DNA of 64,000 nucleotides from Zantedeschia hybrid cultivar (Eukaryota; Streptophyta; Magnoliopsida; Alismatales; Araceae). Below, piece by piece: positions 20,636 through 33,075 of this stretch. Positions within the stretch are counted from its first letter, which is position 1, and each line of letters starts with the position of its first letter. The position numbers were made by a program, and so were the translations under genes. The DNA is taken from contig JARZZO010000016.1 in assembly GCA_030544215.1 (NCBI GenBank), positions 34,246,001 through 34,310,000 on the forward strand. The letters run 5' to 3'. Below the pieces are notes generated by a model. The model was not told the DNA's origin, did not search any database, and saw nothing but the letters and a program-made list of their open reading frames with translations.

Positions 20636-23600
20636 ATGGATTGGAATTGGATGGATCAACCAAGGCACTCAAAGGAGTTCTTAGATGGTGTTGATAAGTT
20701 CATTAATTTTGCTTTTGAATCTTTGGGAGGTTGTGGAAGTATCAAGTGCCCTTGTTTACGTTGTCCATGCACTTTGAAATGGGAAAAAGAAATAGTTAGA
20801 GAGCATTTATACTTCACTAGAGTCATCAAAGATAAGAAGTTTTGGTCTTTTCATGGGAGTGGTTCAAGTTCTAGAAAGCCATCGGCACAAGATAATTCAT
20901 GTGAACTTCCTTTTAAGGATGGTGTTATACATGATATGTTACAAGATGTTTTTGGTATGGAGAACATCGAAGATGCGAAGTCTCAATCTAGTGGTGAGGA
21001 TGAAAGGAATCATGATGAACTTAACAGTCTGATTGAAGATATTGAATAACCATTATACCCATGATGCAAGAAGTTTAACAAACTTTCCTTTGTAATTCGA
21101 CTATTCAACATAAAGTGCATGGGTCAAATGAGTAGCAAAGCTTTCAACATGTTATTGAAATTGCTAAATGAGGCCTTTCCAGAAGGTGAGGTATTACCAA
21201 GTTCTTTTTATGAAGTGAAGAAGCTTATTAGTGACTTGGGATATACTTATGATCGGATTGATGCTTGTTCTAATGATTGCATATTATATCGAAAGGACTA
21301 TGAGTCATATGAACAGTGCCCTAAATGTGGAAAAGCTCGATGGAATACACGTGAAGAAGGTGATGACAATGTAAAAAAGGTAGCAAAGAAAGTTCTTCGT
21401 CACTTTCCTTTGATTCTAAGATTGCAGAGGTTATACATGTGCTCTAAATTTCTACAAATATGAGGTGGCACCAAGATGAGCGGCAAAAAGATGGCATTTT
21501 TAGACATCCGGCAGATTCACCTTCTTGGAAATGTTTGGATTCAATTGATAACTTTGGTTCAGAACCTCGAAACGTACGGTTGGGTTTAGCAAGTGATGGT
21601 TTTAATCCTTTCAGAACAATGACCATCAACTATAGTACTTGGCCTGTATTCTTGTTTCCATACAACCTACCTCCATGGCTTTGTATGAAGGCACCAAATA
21701 TTTTTTTATCTCTACTTATTCCAGGTCTAAAGGGTCCGGACAATGATATAGATGTCTATCTACAACCACTTGTAGAGGAATTACAGATGCTATGGAATGG
21801 GGTTGATACCTATGATGCTTCTAAAGGTGAAAGGTTCCGTATGCGTGCTGCATTATTGTGGACCATAAACGATTTTTCAGCATATGCTTATCTATCTGGT
21901 TGGAGCACAAAGGGCCGATTAGCTTGCCCTATATGTAACAAGGATACATGTTCACATTGGTTAAAGGTAAGTGGAAAGCATTGTTATATTGGCCATCGTC
22001 GGTGGTTGAAGGGATCTCACAAATTTCATTTGTTGAAACGACAATTTGATGGAAAAGAAGAATGGAGAGATAAGCCTACACCATTGTCTGGGATGGATGT
22101 GTTGGAGCAGTTACATGGACTCACTTTCAACTTTGGAAAGCCTCCAAAAGTTTCAGTCAAACCCATGAAACGATTAGGTAACAAATTGAAGTCCAAGAGA
22201 AAACGCAAAAATAAAGATTCATCCAAGAATGTTGAGGAGAGTGACAACATTGAGGATTCTAAATATCTATCTTGGAAAAAGAAAAGTATTTTCTTTGAGT
22301 TGCCTTATTGGAAATCATTACTTCTCCGGCATAATCTTGATGTAATGCACATTGAGAAGAATGTTTGTGATAGCATTCTTGGTACTCTTCTTGATATTGA
22401 TGGTAAAAGTAAAGATGGATTGAAAGCTTGTCAAGATCTAGAAATCTTGGGTTTAAGGTCGTCCCTTCATCCCCAAACATTAAGTCCAAAGAGGCTATTG
22501 TTACCACCTGCCATCTTCACACTAAGCAACATTGAGCGTGAATAAGTTTGCAATGTCCTAAAACATGTCAAAGTTCCTGATGGTTATGCATCTAATATTT
22601 CAAGACATGTTAATCCTAAGGATCGTAAGAAGATTTGGGGTTTGAAGAGCCATGATTGTCATATTCTCATACAACAATTACTTCCAGTAGCAATTCGGGG
22701 AATAGCACAAAAGAAAGTAAGATAAGCAATTATTGACCTATACAATTTCTTTTCACAATTGTGCTCGAAGACATCTTCAGCTAGTGATTTTTATCATCTT
22801 CGTCAACATATTGCAATGATTTTGTGCAATTTGGAGATGATTTTTCTCCCAAGCTTCTTTGATGTCATGGTACATTTGCTTATCCATTTACCTGATGAAG
22901 CGAGAGTTGCTGGTCCTGTACACTATCGATGGATATATCCTATTGAAAGGTGTGTTTAGTTATTTCTTATATTGAATAATGTGAATGATATTGAATATAT
23001 TTGAATTTTTAAACTAAATGATTTAAAGTTTTGATAGGTATTTAGTGAGGCTTAAGTCATATGTTCGCAATAGGGCTCTTCCTGAAGGTTCCATGGCAGA
23101 AGGTTATTTAGCTGAAGAGACTATCACATTTGCTTCAAGATATTTGGATGATGATGTTGAAACATGGCTTAATCGGCCTTTAAGAAATGAAGATGATGGT
23201 GGAGTTACAATCGAATAGGGATGGGAGATATTTTTTGAAAGTGGACGTCCTTTAGGGGTCGGAATCATTTGCAATATTGACAATGAAGAGTTGAGTCAAG
23301 CACATCGTTATGTGTTATATAATTGTGCAGCAGTGGCTCCTTATATAGCGTAAGTCATATCTATAATTTGCAGTTAATGTACTAATCTATTATTCTACTA
23401 GTGTCATATATCTATCTATCATGTAGTATGCACCTTGACTTGATTCGCAAAGAAAGACCCCGGTCATCTGAAATGGAGATTGAGCGCACTCATACCTTAG
23501 AGTTTCCACAATGGTTCAAAATACAAGTGAGTAAATGTATTTCTATTTTCTGTTCACTTATAAAAGATATCAAATAGCCATGCTGACTAATACCTTTTAC

Positions 23601-24251
23601 CATGTATAGGTTAACAAATTGCAAGAACAGAACAAAGAAGCATTAGATCCAAAGCTACGTTGGTTGAAGGATCGTCCGCTACACATAGTGAAAAAATTTA
23701 ATGCATGTTTAATCAATGGCTTTCGATTTCAAACTTGGAGAGTGGAGGAACGTAGAGTCACCCAAAATAGTGGAGTAATTATGTCTGCTAGGACCTCTAG
23801 TTTCTCAAGTTCAAAAGATAAATGCCTAATTCGTGGAGATGTGACTTATTATGGAGTCCTAGATGAAATTGTACAGTTCAACTATTATGGAGAAATGAAG
23901 GTTTTACTTTTCAAGTGTGATTGGATTGATATTCAACGAGGGGTGAGAGAAGAAGATGGCTTTATATTGGTAAATTTCAGCCACAAGTTACGTACTTCAG
24001 ATCCATATGTCTTAGCTTCTCAAGTGGAACAAGTGTGGTATGTGAAAGATCCCAAGATGGAGGGTTGGCACATTGTCAGGAAGACAAAGCCGAGAAACTA
24101 TTATGATATGTATTCTGAGGAGAACATTGAAAATGATGAGAATGGGTCAACACCTATCGTTAGTGTTGATGATGTTGATGCAAATCTTTTAGATGATACT
24201 AATGTCATATGGGAACGAGAGGACATTGAAGGACTTGAGATCCCAATTTAA
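20636..24251 (+). pseudogene. TNP2-like CACTA transposase (decayed)
   Basis: Domains in order: a transposase-associated domain at the start (MDWNWMDQPRHSKEF, IKCPCLRC); the TNP2 transposase core (CPKCGKARW; RWHQDERQKDGIFRHPADS; GRLACPICN; ELPYWKSLLLRHNLDVMHIE); a DUF4218-like part (LPDEARVAGPVHYRWIYPIER); and a DUF4216-like C-terminus (TYYGVLDEIVQFNYYGEMKV, VFLFKCDW-type segment). Exon borders fit at 22949/23038, 23349/23427 and 23526/23610. The protein would bind element termini and catalyse cut-and-paste transposition in the nucleus. Defects: in-frame stops at about 21047, 21059, 22543, 22723 and 23216, and a single-base frameshift near 21450. It is therefore inactive. Confidence 0.88.
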
Positions 24252-25972
24252 TTTTATCAGTGAACATTAGCTTTTTTTTATCATTGTTATGCTTATCTTG
24301 TTCAATTGGATTATGTATGTGATTTGATTGCATGTTGGTAATTATACTTGTTCAATTTTTTACCATCTCAGTAAGCTTTTCACAAACTTGTTTATTTTCC
24401 TATAGGGGCAGAAAAAAGTTTTTGAATTATGTATATGACAAAGATGGTGATCATGCAAGTCAAGTAGAGGAGGAAAACAAAGTATTGAAGCAATTTGGTC
24501 CAACTGCAACCCAAGACTCGCAGAATAAACGGAGAAAAGGGTTGGCGGACATATATAAAGGCTCCAACGAACAAAGGGAGCTAAATACCAATGATTTTCA
24601 ATCATATCTGTAGTGAGATGATAATTTTCTTATAATGTTGTTATTTAGTCATGATAGGTTCATTAATTAAAAAAAAATTGATATTTTTTTACTCTTGTAG
24701 GTACTTGTGGAAGAATATGCCAGAAGAATATGTGAATGAGTTCACATATTTTGACTGTTTATGGTTCACCATGTACACGCACTCTTCTTCAAGAAAAAAG
24801 GTTCTATCATGGATAAAAGATAAGAATGTGTTCTCAACGAAATACACTTTTGTTCCAATATGTCTTTGGTGGGTTAGCTTATAAATATAGTCATTACTTG
24901 TATAGCACAATGTATGTATATATATGTTTCACTAATACTTTGTATTTCTTAATAGGGGGCATTGGAGCCTTCTAATCCTATGTCACTTTGGCCAGAGCTT
25001 TCACTCTTCAGCTAACCCTCCAATCATGTTACTTTTAGATTCACTTTTGAGGGCAGAACCAAAAGAGCTACTTGTTGACATTAGAAGGTAAGTTTTTATG
25101 GTATGTTAAAGGTAATTTTTAGTTGATCTGCTGGCTACTTGTTAACTTGACATGTTTTCATATAGGTTCGCAGTTGATATTTATTCTTTAGAGAGAAGGA
25201 AAGAAAGAGAAAAGGATATCTTGACTATTCCACTTCTTATTCCACATGTAAATTTTAAATTATTGAAAACACTTTGCAATTTTTTGGAGGTCTCCATCCT
25301 AGTATACCAATAATCCTTCCAACAGGCTTCATAGATAATGCCACAAATATCTCAACTACTTGTTTGGTTAACAGTAGGGTATTGGATATAACATAAGAGG
25401 ATGATGGGAATTTAGGACTGTGTTGGGGAGAGATCTATAAGGGAGACAGGTGTTATTCTATTTATCTGGACAATGATGAAAATTTTGACACAAGTTATAT
25501 TGAACTTTTAGTGTTAAAACCTGTATTTTAAAGGCACTTTTATGCCTAAGCAGATCCAATATGGAAACTAATGCCTAAGCATCCCTTTTATGAAGACATT
25601 AACCACCTTATTCCCGGTCGTGAGTGCTCAGCTGAGTTAATATTTAGGACAAAATATAACACCTTAAAAGGGTATTTCAATAGTCCATACACACAGAAGA
25701 TCTCTCGCCTATAATGCAGCCACTGTACAAAACATTCACCAAGTCAGTGTGGCATGGATGCTCTGAAAGCTTACTCAAAACATGAGTTGACAAAATTAAC
25801 CCCGCCACGCCTACAGAAATGCTTGTGCCATGACAAAAAGTGAAAGAAATAAGCACCGTCCACATAATGTTCCTTTTGATTCGGAGACTCCATGATCCGT
25901 TCCTACCCATCAGCAAGTCAACTAGAGTAGATATCAGAAATTTTATGTTGACACAGTAAATGTTTCTTCCAT

Positions 25973-26140
25973 GTCTCCTGTGTGGTCAGGCATTATTAAA
26001 TCTGGGAAAATATTTGAAAAGAACATTTCTTTAAGGTGGTGAATGGAGAATGTGTTCTATTTTGGAAGGATAGGTGGTTGGATGATAAATGGCTTAGAGG
26101 GAAGTATCCGAGGATTTATATGCTGGCTGTTAATAAGTGG
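25973..26140 (+). mobile_element. LINE (L1-type) reverse transcriptase C-terminal fragment
   Basis: The plus strand encodes SPVWSGIIKSGKIFEKN and, after a small frameshift, VVNGECVLFWKDRWLDD and LRGKYPRIY. This is the familiar segment after the RT of plant LINEs (W..I..G...F....W.VGNG..I.FW.DRW). It is a short dead fragment. Confidence 0.65.
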
Positions 26141-27293
26141 TGCTATGTGAACTTTGCACTGTTCTAGAACAGGGAAATGTTGACAACTCTGTACACCTCA
26201 GAAGAAATCTGAAGGAAGAGGAGATGATTGAATATGCTGAACTGTTAAACTGGTTATACTAGGAATATACTAGGAATATTCTGTAAATATTTCTAGTCTA
26301 TTTGTTTTTTGGTGTTTCTAACTGGAGGGCTTTTTATGGATGATTCATAGATTTGTTTTTTTCTTTTTTCTTTTTTTTTTTTTGGGGGGGGGGGTGTTGG
26401 GAGAATATGAAGATTATAATTGAAAAGTAGAAAACTCTAAAAGATAATTTAAGAAATGTGCAATCAATGGTGGTGTTATTCACCGATATACCCAGAACTA
26501 TTATTGATGCCTTGATCAAAGGCTACTATTTGAATTTGAATGGCATAATCACATTATCATGTTCTTGTGTTGGTTACATCTATTCTCATGGTGAGTGTTC
26601 ACATCCTATTTGACGTTTAAAAGCTTATAATGATACTGTGGCCAATGCTCCAAGTGCCTATGTTTGGTTTGTGACTCGAGGCAGGTTGGAATTAGGTATT
26701 CTTGTACCTTGGATTGTAAAATAATTTGGATAATTGTTAAAAATCATTATAATGCAGGTTTGTTCCTAGGATCCTATGAATAGGATCCTGGATAATTTTG
26801 CCCCCATGTCTTATGGTACGCACATAAACCTTATATCAGAGCATAGACAGTGTTTTCTTGATATGGTTCATACTGGCAGTCAATATTTGACCATCCTACT
26901 TGTCTGACCAGAGGACATGTCTACTTAAGAGTGGATTTATTGTGTATCCATTTGACTTCCAGGACTTGACCTCCTGCATTAAAGACCCCCCTTTTCATAG
27001 TTTGCCCCATATCTACGAACTGATCATGACTTTGTATCACAAGGCCCCAAAAGGTTGATTCATATCTGCTGGTAAATATTGTTATCAGATCACCTTAGAA
27101 CTTGCACTCACTTTGATGAACCATGACTAATACTAATCAAAAGAAAAGATATGGATATTGGCTGTAACAAAGCTTAGATTAATGTGCAGGATTGAAGTTA
27201 TGTTATTGTATTGGTACTCGTCTATATTTAATCAGCCAACATAGTCACTTAGTCAAGTAAAAAATTAAGCTTATGGATAGGTGAATGTATTAA

Positions 27294-27472
27294 CATTTAA
27301 TAGAGGGGGAACATTGGTGTCCAATAGTAAGGTTGTTCATCGTGTCCTGGAGGTCAGGGGTTCAAATCCAGAAACAGTCTTTTTGCAATAAAGCAAGGGT
27401 AAGGCTGCACAGCCCCTCCCAGATCCCAGCAGGGATTGGAGCCTTGCAGCATTGGCTGCCCTCAAATAATTT
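27294..27472 (+). mobile_element. Au-like SINE
   Basis: A tRNA-derived head with a B-box GGTTCAAATCC at 27359-27369. It is followed by AAGGGTAAGGCTGC, a CCCCTCCCAGA segment and a GGCTGCCCT end, matching the general layout of plant Au SINEs. A 10-bp direct repeat AATGTATTAA flanks it (27284-27293 and 27473-27482), consistent with target-primed insertion. Confidence 0.75.
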
Positions 27473-30400
27473 AATGTATTAAAACTATGTGCTTAAATTT
27501 GGGGATGCTTCCACTTCAAATGTGACTGCTGACTAATGCATGGGCTATATAGCCTATAATTAGTCTCCTATGTATCAAAGGCATTATGTGCAACTATGCC
27601 ATCTTTGTCGATAGTTCAGCATTATGTGCAAAAAATACATCCAGATGTATGGAAAAGGAACAGAATAAAATTAAAAATCACTGAGGTGTTCTTTGGATAA
27701 TGGAAATTGCAGTATGATGCTGTCTATGAAAAACAGATGATTCACTGCTTACTTGTTTTCTAGGTGTTTTGTTTACTGGCAACTTTCCCTGTGAATCCTT
27801 CCCTATATCTATTGAAAAAGGAAATGAGTGAAATTGTGGTGTAATTTGATGTATTTATCCCATGAAAGCATGGAAAAGGACAACTCTGTATCTTCTTGTT
27901 TTTGTAGATTTTGGTTTTTCCACCTACTTTGTCTTTGAACATAAGTCAGAAAGGTAGGTGACGTGGCCCTCGTTTTTTTCCCTAATATAGCACGCCCTTA
28001 GAATAAACAATACGTATAGTTTGCACAAATCAACTGGATATTTTAATGGGAGGGGACAGTGTGTCTAATGATGCAAATTTGTTAGCATTTGAGCAATGTT
28101 GATCCTATAACTATGTGGTGCTCTTGCTCTAGTTCTTTTCTATGCATGTTCGTCTTATATTGAGCTTGTTTTTTTCTGTTTTATCTTTTTTTTTTTCTGT
28201 CAAAACTTATGAACATGGAATTAAAGTTAAGTTTTTCTGGATAAATTTGATTCAGTATCAAACTAGTACCTGTTGAAGCATCTTATATTGAGCTTGTAAT
28301 AACTGTGGAGAGTTCAAGAGATGGCAAGGCAGCATGCTCCCACTCCTGTTATCTTGAATTACTCCTGTTATCTGGATTACTCCTGTAGATAATCATGATA
28401 CGTATTTGTATCCTTATTTTAAATATTTCTTCTGGATATCTGCATCATTTGCTTCAATTTTGTTTACGTGTCTACCTATGTGTATAATACTTTGTGCATG
28501 TATCTGTCTGCATATTATACTTGTGTATATGTGCATATGCATATCATTTTTCCTGTATATCCTTTTCCCTGTTCTTATTATGTTTTATTTGAGGTGTCAC
28601 AAATGATTATGTGGTATATTTTAATTATGTAGGTGCCACAACAAACAAATGGTTCAGAATGTGGCTTCTTCGTGTTGTACTACATTCACTTGTTCATACA
28701 GAGTGCTCCACAATTTTTCTCTCAGGACGGTTATCCATATTTTGTATGTTCTCATTCGTTTATTTGTGTTATATTATTGTTTTGCTGTAATTTATCCTTA
28801 TGATTGATATATATTTTTTTGTCTTCTTGTCAGCTTACTAATGGCTGGTTTAGTCGGATAGATATTGATTCATTTCAGCATATGCTAACCATAGGAAAGC
28901 AGCCAAACATTGTTATTGCACCTGAGATTGCTGAAGAGAAAATTGGCCATGCATCCGGCAAAAGAAAGTCTCGAGGACCCACCACATTTCGAGATGTACA
29001 TGGGATGGAAGATGGTAAGCGTATTTCTGTGCAGCTTAATGAACTTGGACAATCAATCGGTGAGGGAGGGTACTCGTTACGATTGTTCTTAGGAACACTT
29101 GCAAGAACGGCTGATAAGTTGCCTATTGACATAGAAAATTGGAGGGCAATGTCAAAAAATAATAAAGATGATGTGTGGGATTACATTACGGTGATAATTT
29201 CATGTGGATTTATTTCATTTTTGAATTTGTTATACTTTCCCTAACCTTTCTATGTTTTGTGTAGAGAAAATATGACATATCTGAATATGTAAGAGAATGG
29301 ATAATGAAAGATCTGGACCAAAAATGGAGATCATGGAAACAAGAGTTGAGAAACAAATACTTCAATCATAGTTTAAAAACAAGTCAACAAAAAATTCCAG
29401 ATGATTCACGTGTTAATGAAGAGCAGTGGAGAAGGGTGGTGGCTACATGGTGTCCGCCAAAACGGAAGGTAATCTTCAACTATAACTGCATCTTCTTAGA
29501 TTGTTGTTTCTATTCAATTTTTATTAATTCAAATTTAAATGTTGGGTTATCTTGTAGAGGTACAGCGAGATCAATAAAGAAAACAAAAAGAAGCATACGT
29601 TCTTCCATTGTGCTGGTACAAAGAGTTTTGCTGACATAAATGAAGAAGAGGTTAAGTTGTAAACTCTACATAGATATGTTTAACTTTTTTAATTCACTAT
29701 AATTTATATCAAAAATTGAGTTGATTCTTATTAATCCTATTTTCATTTTGTTATAGTTTGAAAAATATGGAGTTAAATTAGATCGTGGGGACTTATTTAT
29801 TAAGACCCGCATCAAAAAGAATGGACAACCAGTTAATGAAGACTGTGCCGCTATGATTGTATGACATTTAAGTTGTTTAATATGGCATTTCTTTAATTAC
29901 AGTACATAGTCCTTGAATTTCAAAAGTGATAATTTAGTGCTCATTACAGGAAAAACTTCAAGACCAAAAGTCAACACAGGCGTCAACCTCAACTAATCCC
30001 TCGATTTGCCACAGTTGATGATGTATATACGCAAGTATTTGGCAAAGATCGGGCAGGACGCATACGTGAAGTTGGCACCGGTCCAACACCAAAGACTTTG
30101 TGGGGTGGATCATCCCAACAAGTACAGGATAATTTTCAGTTGACTGAAATGGTCAAAGAATTGATGAAAAAAATTAATAAAGTTGAGTCACTTGTAGTTC
30201 AGGTAATTTTTATCTCTTGTTGTAGTGAGAAATTTTTTTGTTGGGATGAAATACTAGAGAATGTGTGCAGTCATTACTATGAATGCAACTTTTTTACTAT
30301 CACTAGACATTTGATGTATGCTTTCTTAGTGGAAGTTAGTTTGATCAAATCATTTAACATGGACAAAATTCTGGGGAGAACAATCCAAATTTATCAAGAT

Positions 30401-30862
30401 GTGTCCAGTCATCTGCAAGTGTGTTGGCAACCAATGATATGCAGGTATATTGATTATCTTTTGGCAAAATTAAATACTAATAGAAAATAATACTTTGTTC
30501 ATTCGTATATTTTTTTTTTTTAAATTTTACACAGATTCAAGGAAAATGAGCAAAATTAATAGATATGGGAGGAGAAGAAGTTGGAAATGGCATAGTTATG
30601 AGTGAGGAAAAAGATAAAGTTGTGATGGGAAAAGTTTTAGGTGATACTTTCTGTGAGGTATCTGTTCTTTTAGTAGTCAAACCAGATGCACCACTGTTTG
30701 TCAAGGATGTAGGAAGAATAAATATGAGAGATGCTGTGGGTAGCCACATTGTTTGGTTTAAAGACTATGTAAGGTTCTTTTTAGATGTAATTGTTTATTT
30801 AGACTTTGAAAATAATCTTGTGATTTTTTTTTTTCTTACAGGTTCAACCTTATATGGTGTAA

Positions 30863-31232
30863 TTTGGATGAAGGAGATATCAACTTTATGGTCTTATGGT
30901 TTATGGATATTTTTTTTATTGTACTTTTGAAAAACGGATGGACTATGTAATTGATAGATAGATGTAAATTTTCTTCCCGTGACAATTTCGTTTGATGTTG
31001 TGATGTGTTTTTAAACTTTACAGGTGGAATATATTGACACAAGTATACATTTTGTTATACGAAAGAATTTATTCAATATGTGATATAATGTGTGCACGTG
31101 ATAAAAATGTGTTACGCGTACATTATACGTGAAATGTAGAATGAGTGCATGATTCCGTTACAGAGAATTAATACATTTCCTTTTATGTGAAATGACATAA
31201 ATAAAAAGAATATAAATTGTTAGGTATTGTTC
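30863..31232. other. 3' non-coding region of the CACTA element
   Basis: AT-rich stretch between the last exon and the subterminal repeats. I see no gene. Confidence 0.5.
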
Positions 31233-31575
31233 GATAAGTTATATTCTAACGGTTTGACCAACAAATACTTACGGTTTTTTGAGTAAGTACAGATGATAAG
31301 ATGTTTTTCAAAATATTATATGATAACAGTTTGGTTTGCGTATGCTTACGGTGTTTTCCGTAGGTATAAATCAATCTGTAATTACGGTTACTAAACCGAC
31401 GGTATAGATTTTGTCAACTTACGGTTGCATAACCGTAAGTATAGGCTATAGGAACGGTTGCTACACGTACGGTTGGTGGCCGTAGGAGGTTTCGTAAGTA
31501 AAGGTATTTACTAACGATGTTTGGTACACAACTTACGGTTATCTGCCGTAAGTATAGACCAAGTTTGTTGTAGTG
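31233..31575 (-). repeat. CACTA subterminal repeats and right TIR
   Basis: Multiple inverted units of ACTTACGGTT...AACCGTAAGTATAG type (for example about 31419-31442 and 31530-31555), with further TACGG/CCGTA pairs. The terminus CCAAGTTTGTTGTAGTG is at 31559-31575. Such repeats are binding sites for the element's own TnpA-type protein. Confidence 0.88.
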
Positions 31576-32048
31576 CTAGCTATTCGACTTTTTTCTAATT
31601 ATCGAACACACTTGTTATAACTTAAGGAATGGGATAGTTCATTTTTTTGATAATTAATGAATTGCCTGTATATGTTTATCATATTGATCTGTGGTAGCAT
31701 TAAATTAAATTTTTTGCTTCGTAATGCGATTAATATATCCCTCATGTGGATGCATACTATATTTAGGAAATACGTTACCTATACTTATCATGCATTTTAA
31801 AGCAAAATGTTTGATATTTTTTTTAAGTCACGTGGATTTAAAAATTAGGGAATGAGTCCCTTAATGTTCTATTTTTTCCACTCTTATTTTAATTGGGAAT
31901 ATAGTTTGTGACATATGAAGATGATGATTACGAGCCTAGCAAAATTTTCGAATTGACACATGTGAAATAAACTATATGACCATTTGATTTTAAGAAAAGA
32001 ATTTTTTAAGTGCATAATTATTTTTCTTGCGCAATGTAGAAGGTAGCG
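31576..32048 (+). other. Leader fragment of Copia-1
   Basis: About 470 bp of AT-rich non-coding DNA between the CACTA terminus and the gag ATG. No primer site or LTR is recognised. Confidence 0.45.
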
Positions 32049-32899
32049 ATGTCCTCAAAAAGTTTATATCACGAGTTGTTTGGTCAAGATAAATTAAAGG
32101 GCAAAAATTATGACATGTGGCATAGAAAAATTCAGTATCTCCTGAACGAGAAGGAGGTATTTAAGACCTTGACCAACGTGATGTTGCCACTATCTGATGA
32201 TGAGCTACTTGCGCAAGTCAATCGTAACAAGCAACCTTATGATAAGTAGTTGAACAAGGACATGAGTGCGTGCTACACTACGTTGAGCTGCATGCACGAT
32301 GACCTTATCAAAGAATTTGAGAGTTACAAAACTACCAAAGAAATGTGGGAGCAATTGAAGCTCCAATATGGAGGCACATCAGCAATGAGGCTGGGGGCCT
32401 TAACTTTGAAGTTCAATCAGTACATGATGGGCCCAAAGTATTCTATGGCAGAGTACCTAAGGGTGATGTCTTCAATGATCAGAGAATTGAAGACAACTGG
32501 TACTGAACTCTCAGATGAGCAGCAGATACTTGCCGTATTGAGGACCCTTTCCGATTCTTCTTGGAAGCATATCAAATTGGTGCTTACTCACAATGAAAGC
32601 ATCAAGACTTACAGTGATGTTTCACATCACCTAGAGTTAGAGGCGGAGCGCAAAGAGGCGATCTGTTATAGCGTATTGGTGGCTGATGCAAACCGGCCTA
32701 AGGCAAAGAGGCCCACACGAAACTGGACTAGGAAGAACAACAATTTTTAACAAAAGGCTGAAAAGAAATGGGACAACAGAATAACTAAAAGGGTAAGCGT
32801 GGCAAGTGAGGAAAGAAAAACTTGAGCAAGGTCAAGTGTTTTAACTGTCAGAAGATGAGACACTATGCCAGTGATTGCACTGAGCCAAAGAAGGTTTGT
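32049..32899 (+). pseudogene. gag: Copia-1 gag (UBN2-type) with zinc knuckle
   Basis: The start is MSSKSLYHELFGQDKLKGKN, followed by the copia Gag core with KTTKEMWEQLKLQYGG and KFNQYMMGPKYSMAEYL. A nucleic-acid-binding knuckle CFNCQKMRHYASDC lies at about 32837-32878 with all metal ligands (C, C, H, C), although the usual Gly before His is Arg. In-frame TAG at 32247-32249 and TAA at 32748-32750, then a frameshift before the knuckle, break the frame. Confidence 0.8.
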
Positions 32900-32924
32900 C
32901 TTGTCAAAGAAGGTTTGTCTTGTC

Positions 32925-33075
32925 CCTATAAATCATGTTTATGTGTGCTCTAATGTCTTCATTGCTCATACGGTTTCTCATTGGATTGTATACTCAGAAC
33001 CAACCAGCCACATAGCTCATGAGCGAGCTGGGTTCTTAGATTATTGTCGAATACTAGTGGCAGCCAGCACATCAC
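32925..33075 (+). pseudogene. Copia-1 protease fragment, left of solo LTR
   Basis: WIVYSEPTSHIAHERAGF corresponds to the copia aspartic protease signature, but the catalytic Asp and Gly are replaced (YSE instead of D-S/T-G). It continues after the solo LTR at about 34630-34683 with TMGNGAQEEVLGVG. Confidence 0.6.

Larger units (their letters stand above)
25249..28632. other. 3.4-kb intron with nested repeats
   Basis: It separates the His/Asp exons from the Cys exon of the Ulp1 domain. Donor and acceptor keep phase 0. It is much longer than the other introns of this gene (mostly 70-350 bp), and holds a LINE fragment, a SINE, and a T/G homopolymer run (about 26356-26396). The rest is AT-rich with no recognised gene. 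Confidence 0.6.
24408..30862 (+). pseudogene. Spliced Ulp1-protease / Ptta-En-Spm transposase gene of the CACTA element
   Basis: Exons placed by GT/AG borders: 24408-24609, 24701-24868, 24956-25087, 25166-25248, 28633-28743, 28834-29190, 29265-29468, 29558-29650, 29757-29858, 29950-30202, 30535-30768 and 30842-30862. The first half is a C48 (Ulp1/SUMO-protease-like) domain. It keeps the catalytic His in WGHWSLLILCHFG, the Asp in MLLLDSLL, and Gln and Cys in VPQQTNGSECGFFVLYY. The second half matches the plant En/Spm transposase family (DDVWDYI, RKYDISEYVREWI, RWRSWK-type segment, GTKSFADINEEE) and ends in a VWF..-type tail. A one-base shift near 29995 and a TGA near 30547 interrupt the C-terminal part. 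Exon borders are inferred by eye, and the start upstream of 24408 is uncertain. Confidence 0.75.
19691..31575 (+). mobile_element. CACTA (En/Spm) DNA transposon, left end missing
   Basis: The right terminus is clear: the sequence ends CCAAGTTTGTTGTAGTG at 31575, the inverse complement of a CACTACAACAAA terminal repeat, preceded by many CTTACGGTT/AACCGTAAG subterminal repeats. Inside are a TNP2-type transposase gene and a second spliced gene with Ulp1 and Ptta/En/Spm transposase domains, both typical of plant CACTA elements. No left TIR is seen between 19691 and 20635. The left boundary given is simply where the LTR of element A ends, so A probably inserted in this transposon and the left TIR lies left of the window. 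The 3-bp target duplication would be CTA (31576-31578). Confidence 0.85.

Noticed and set aside
25677..25916. 79-codon minus-strand ORF in the Ulp1 intron
   Set aside because: No domain or repeat support; length is compatible with chance in AT-rich DNA.
27340..27380. Possible tRNA gene (GGTTCAAATCC)
   Set aside because: Only the B-box is convincing; no cloverleaf closes, the downstream GGGTAAGGCTGC and flanking AATGTATTAA repeats fit an Au-like SINE.
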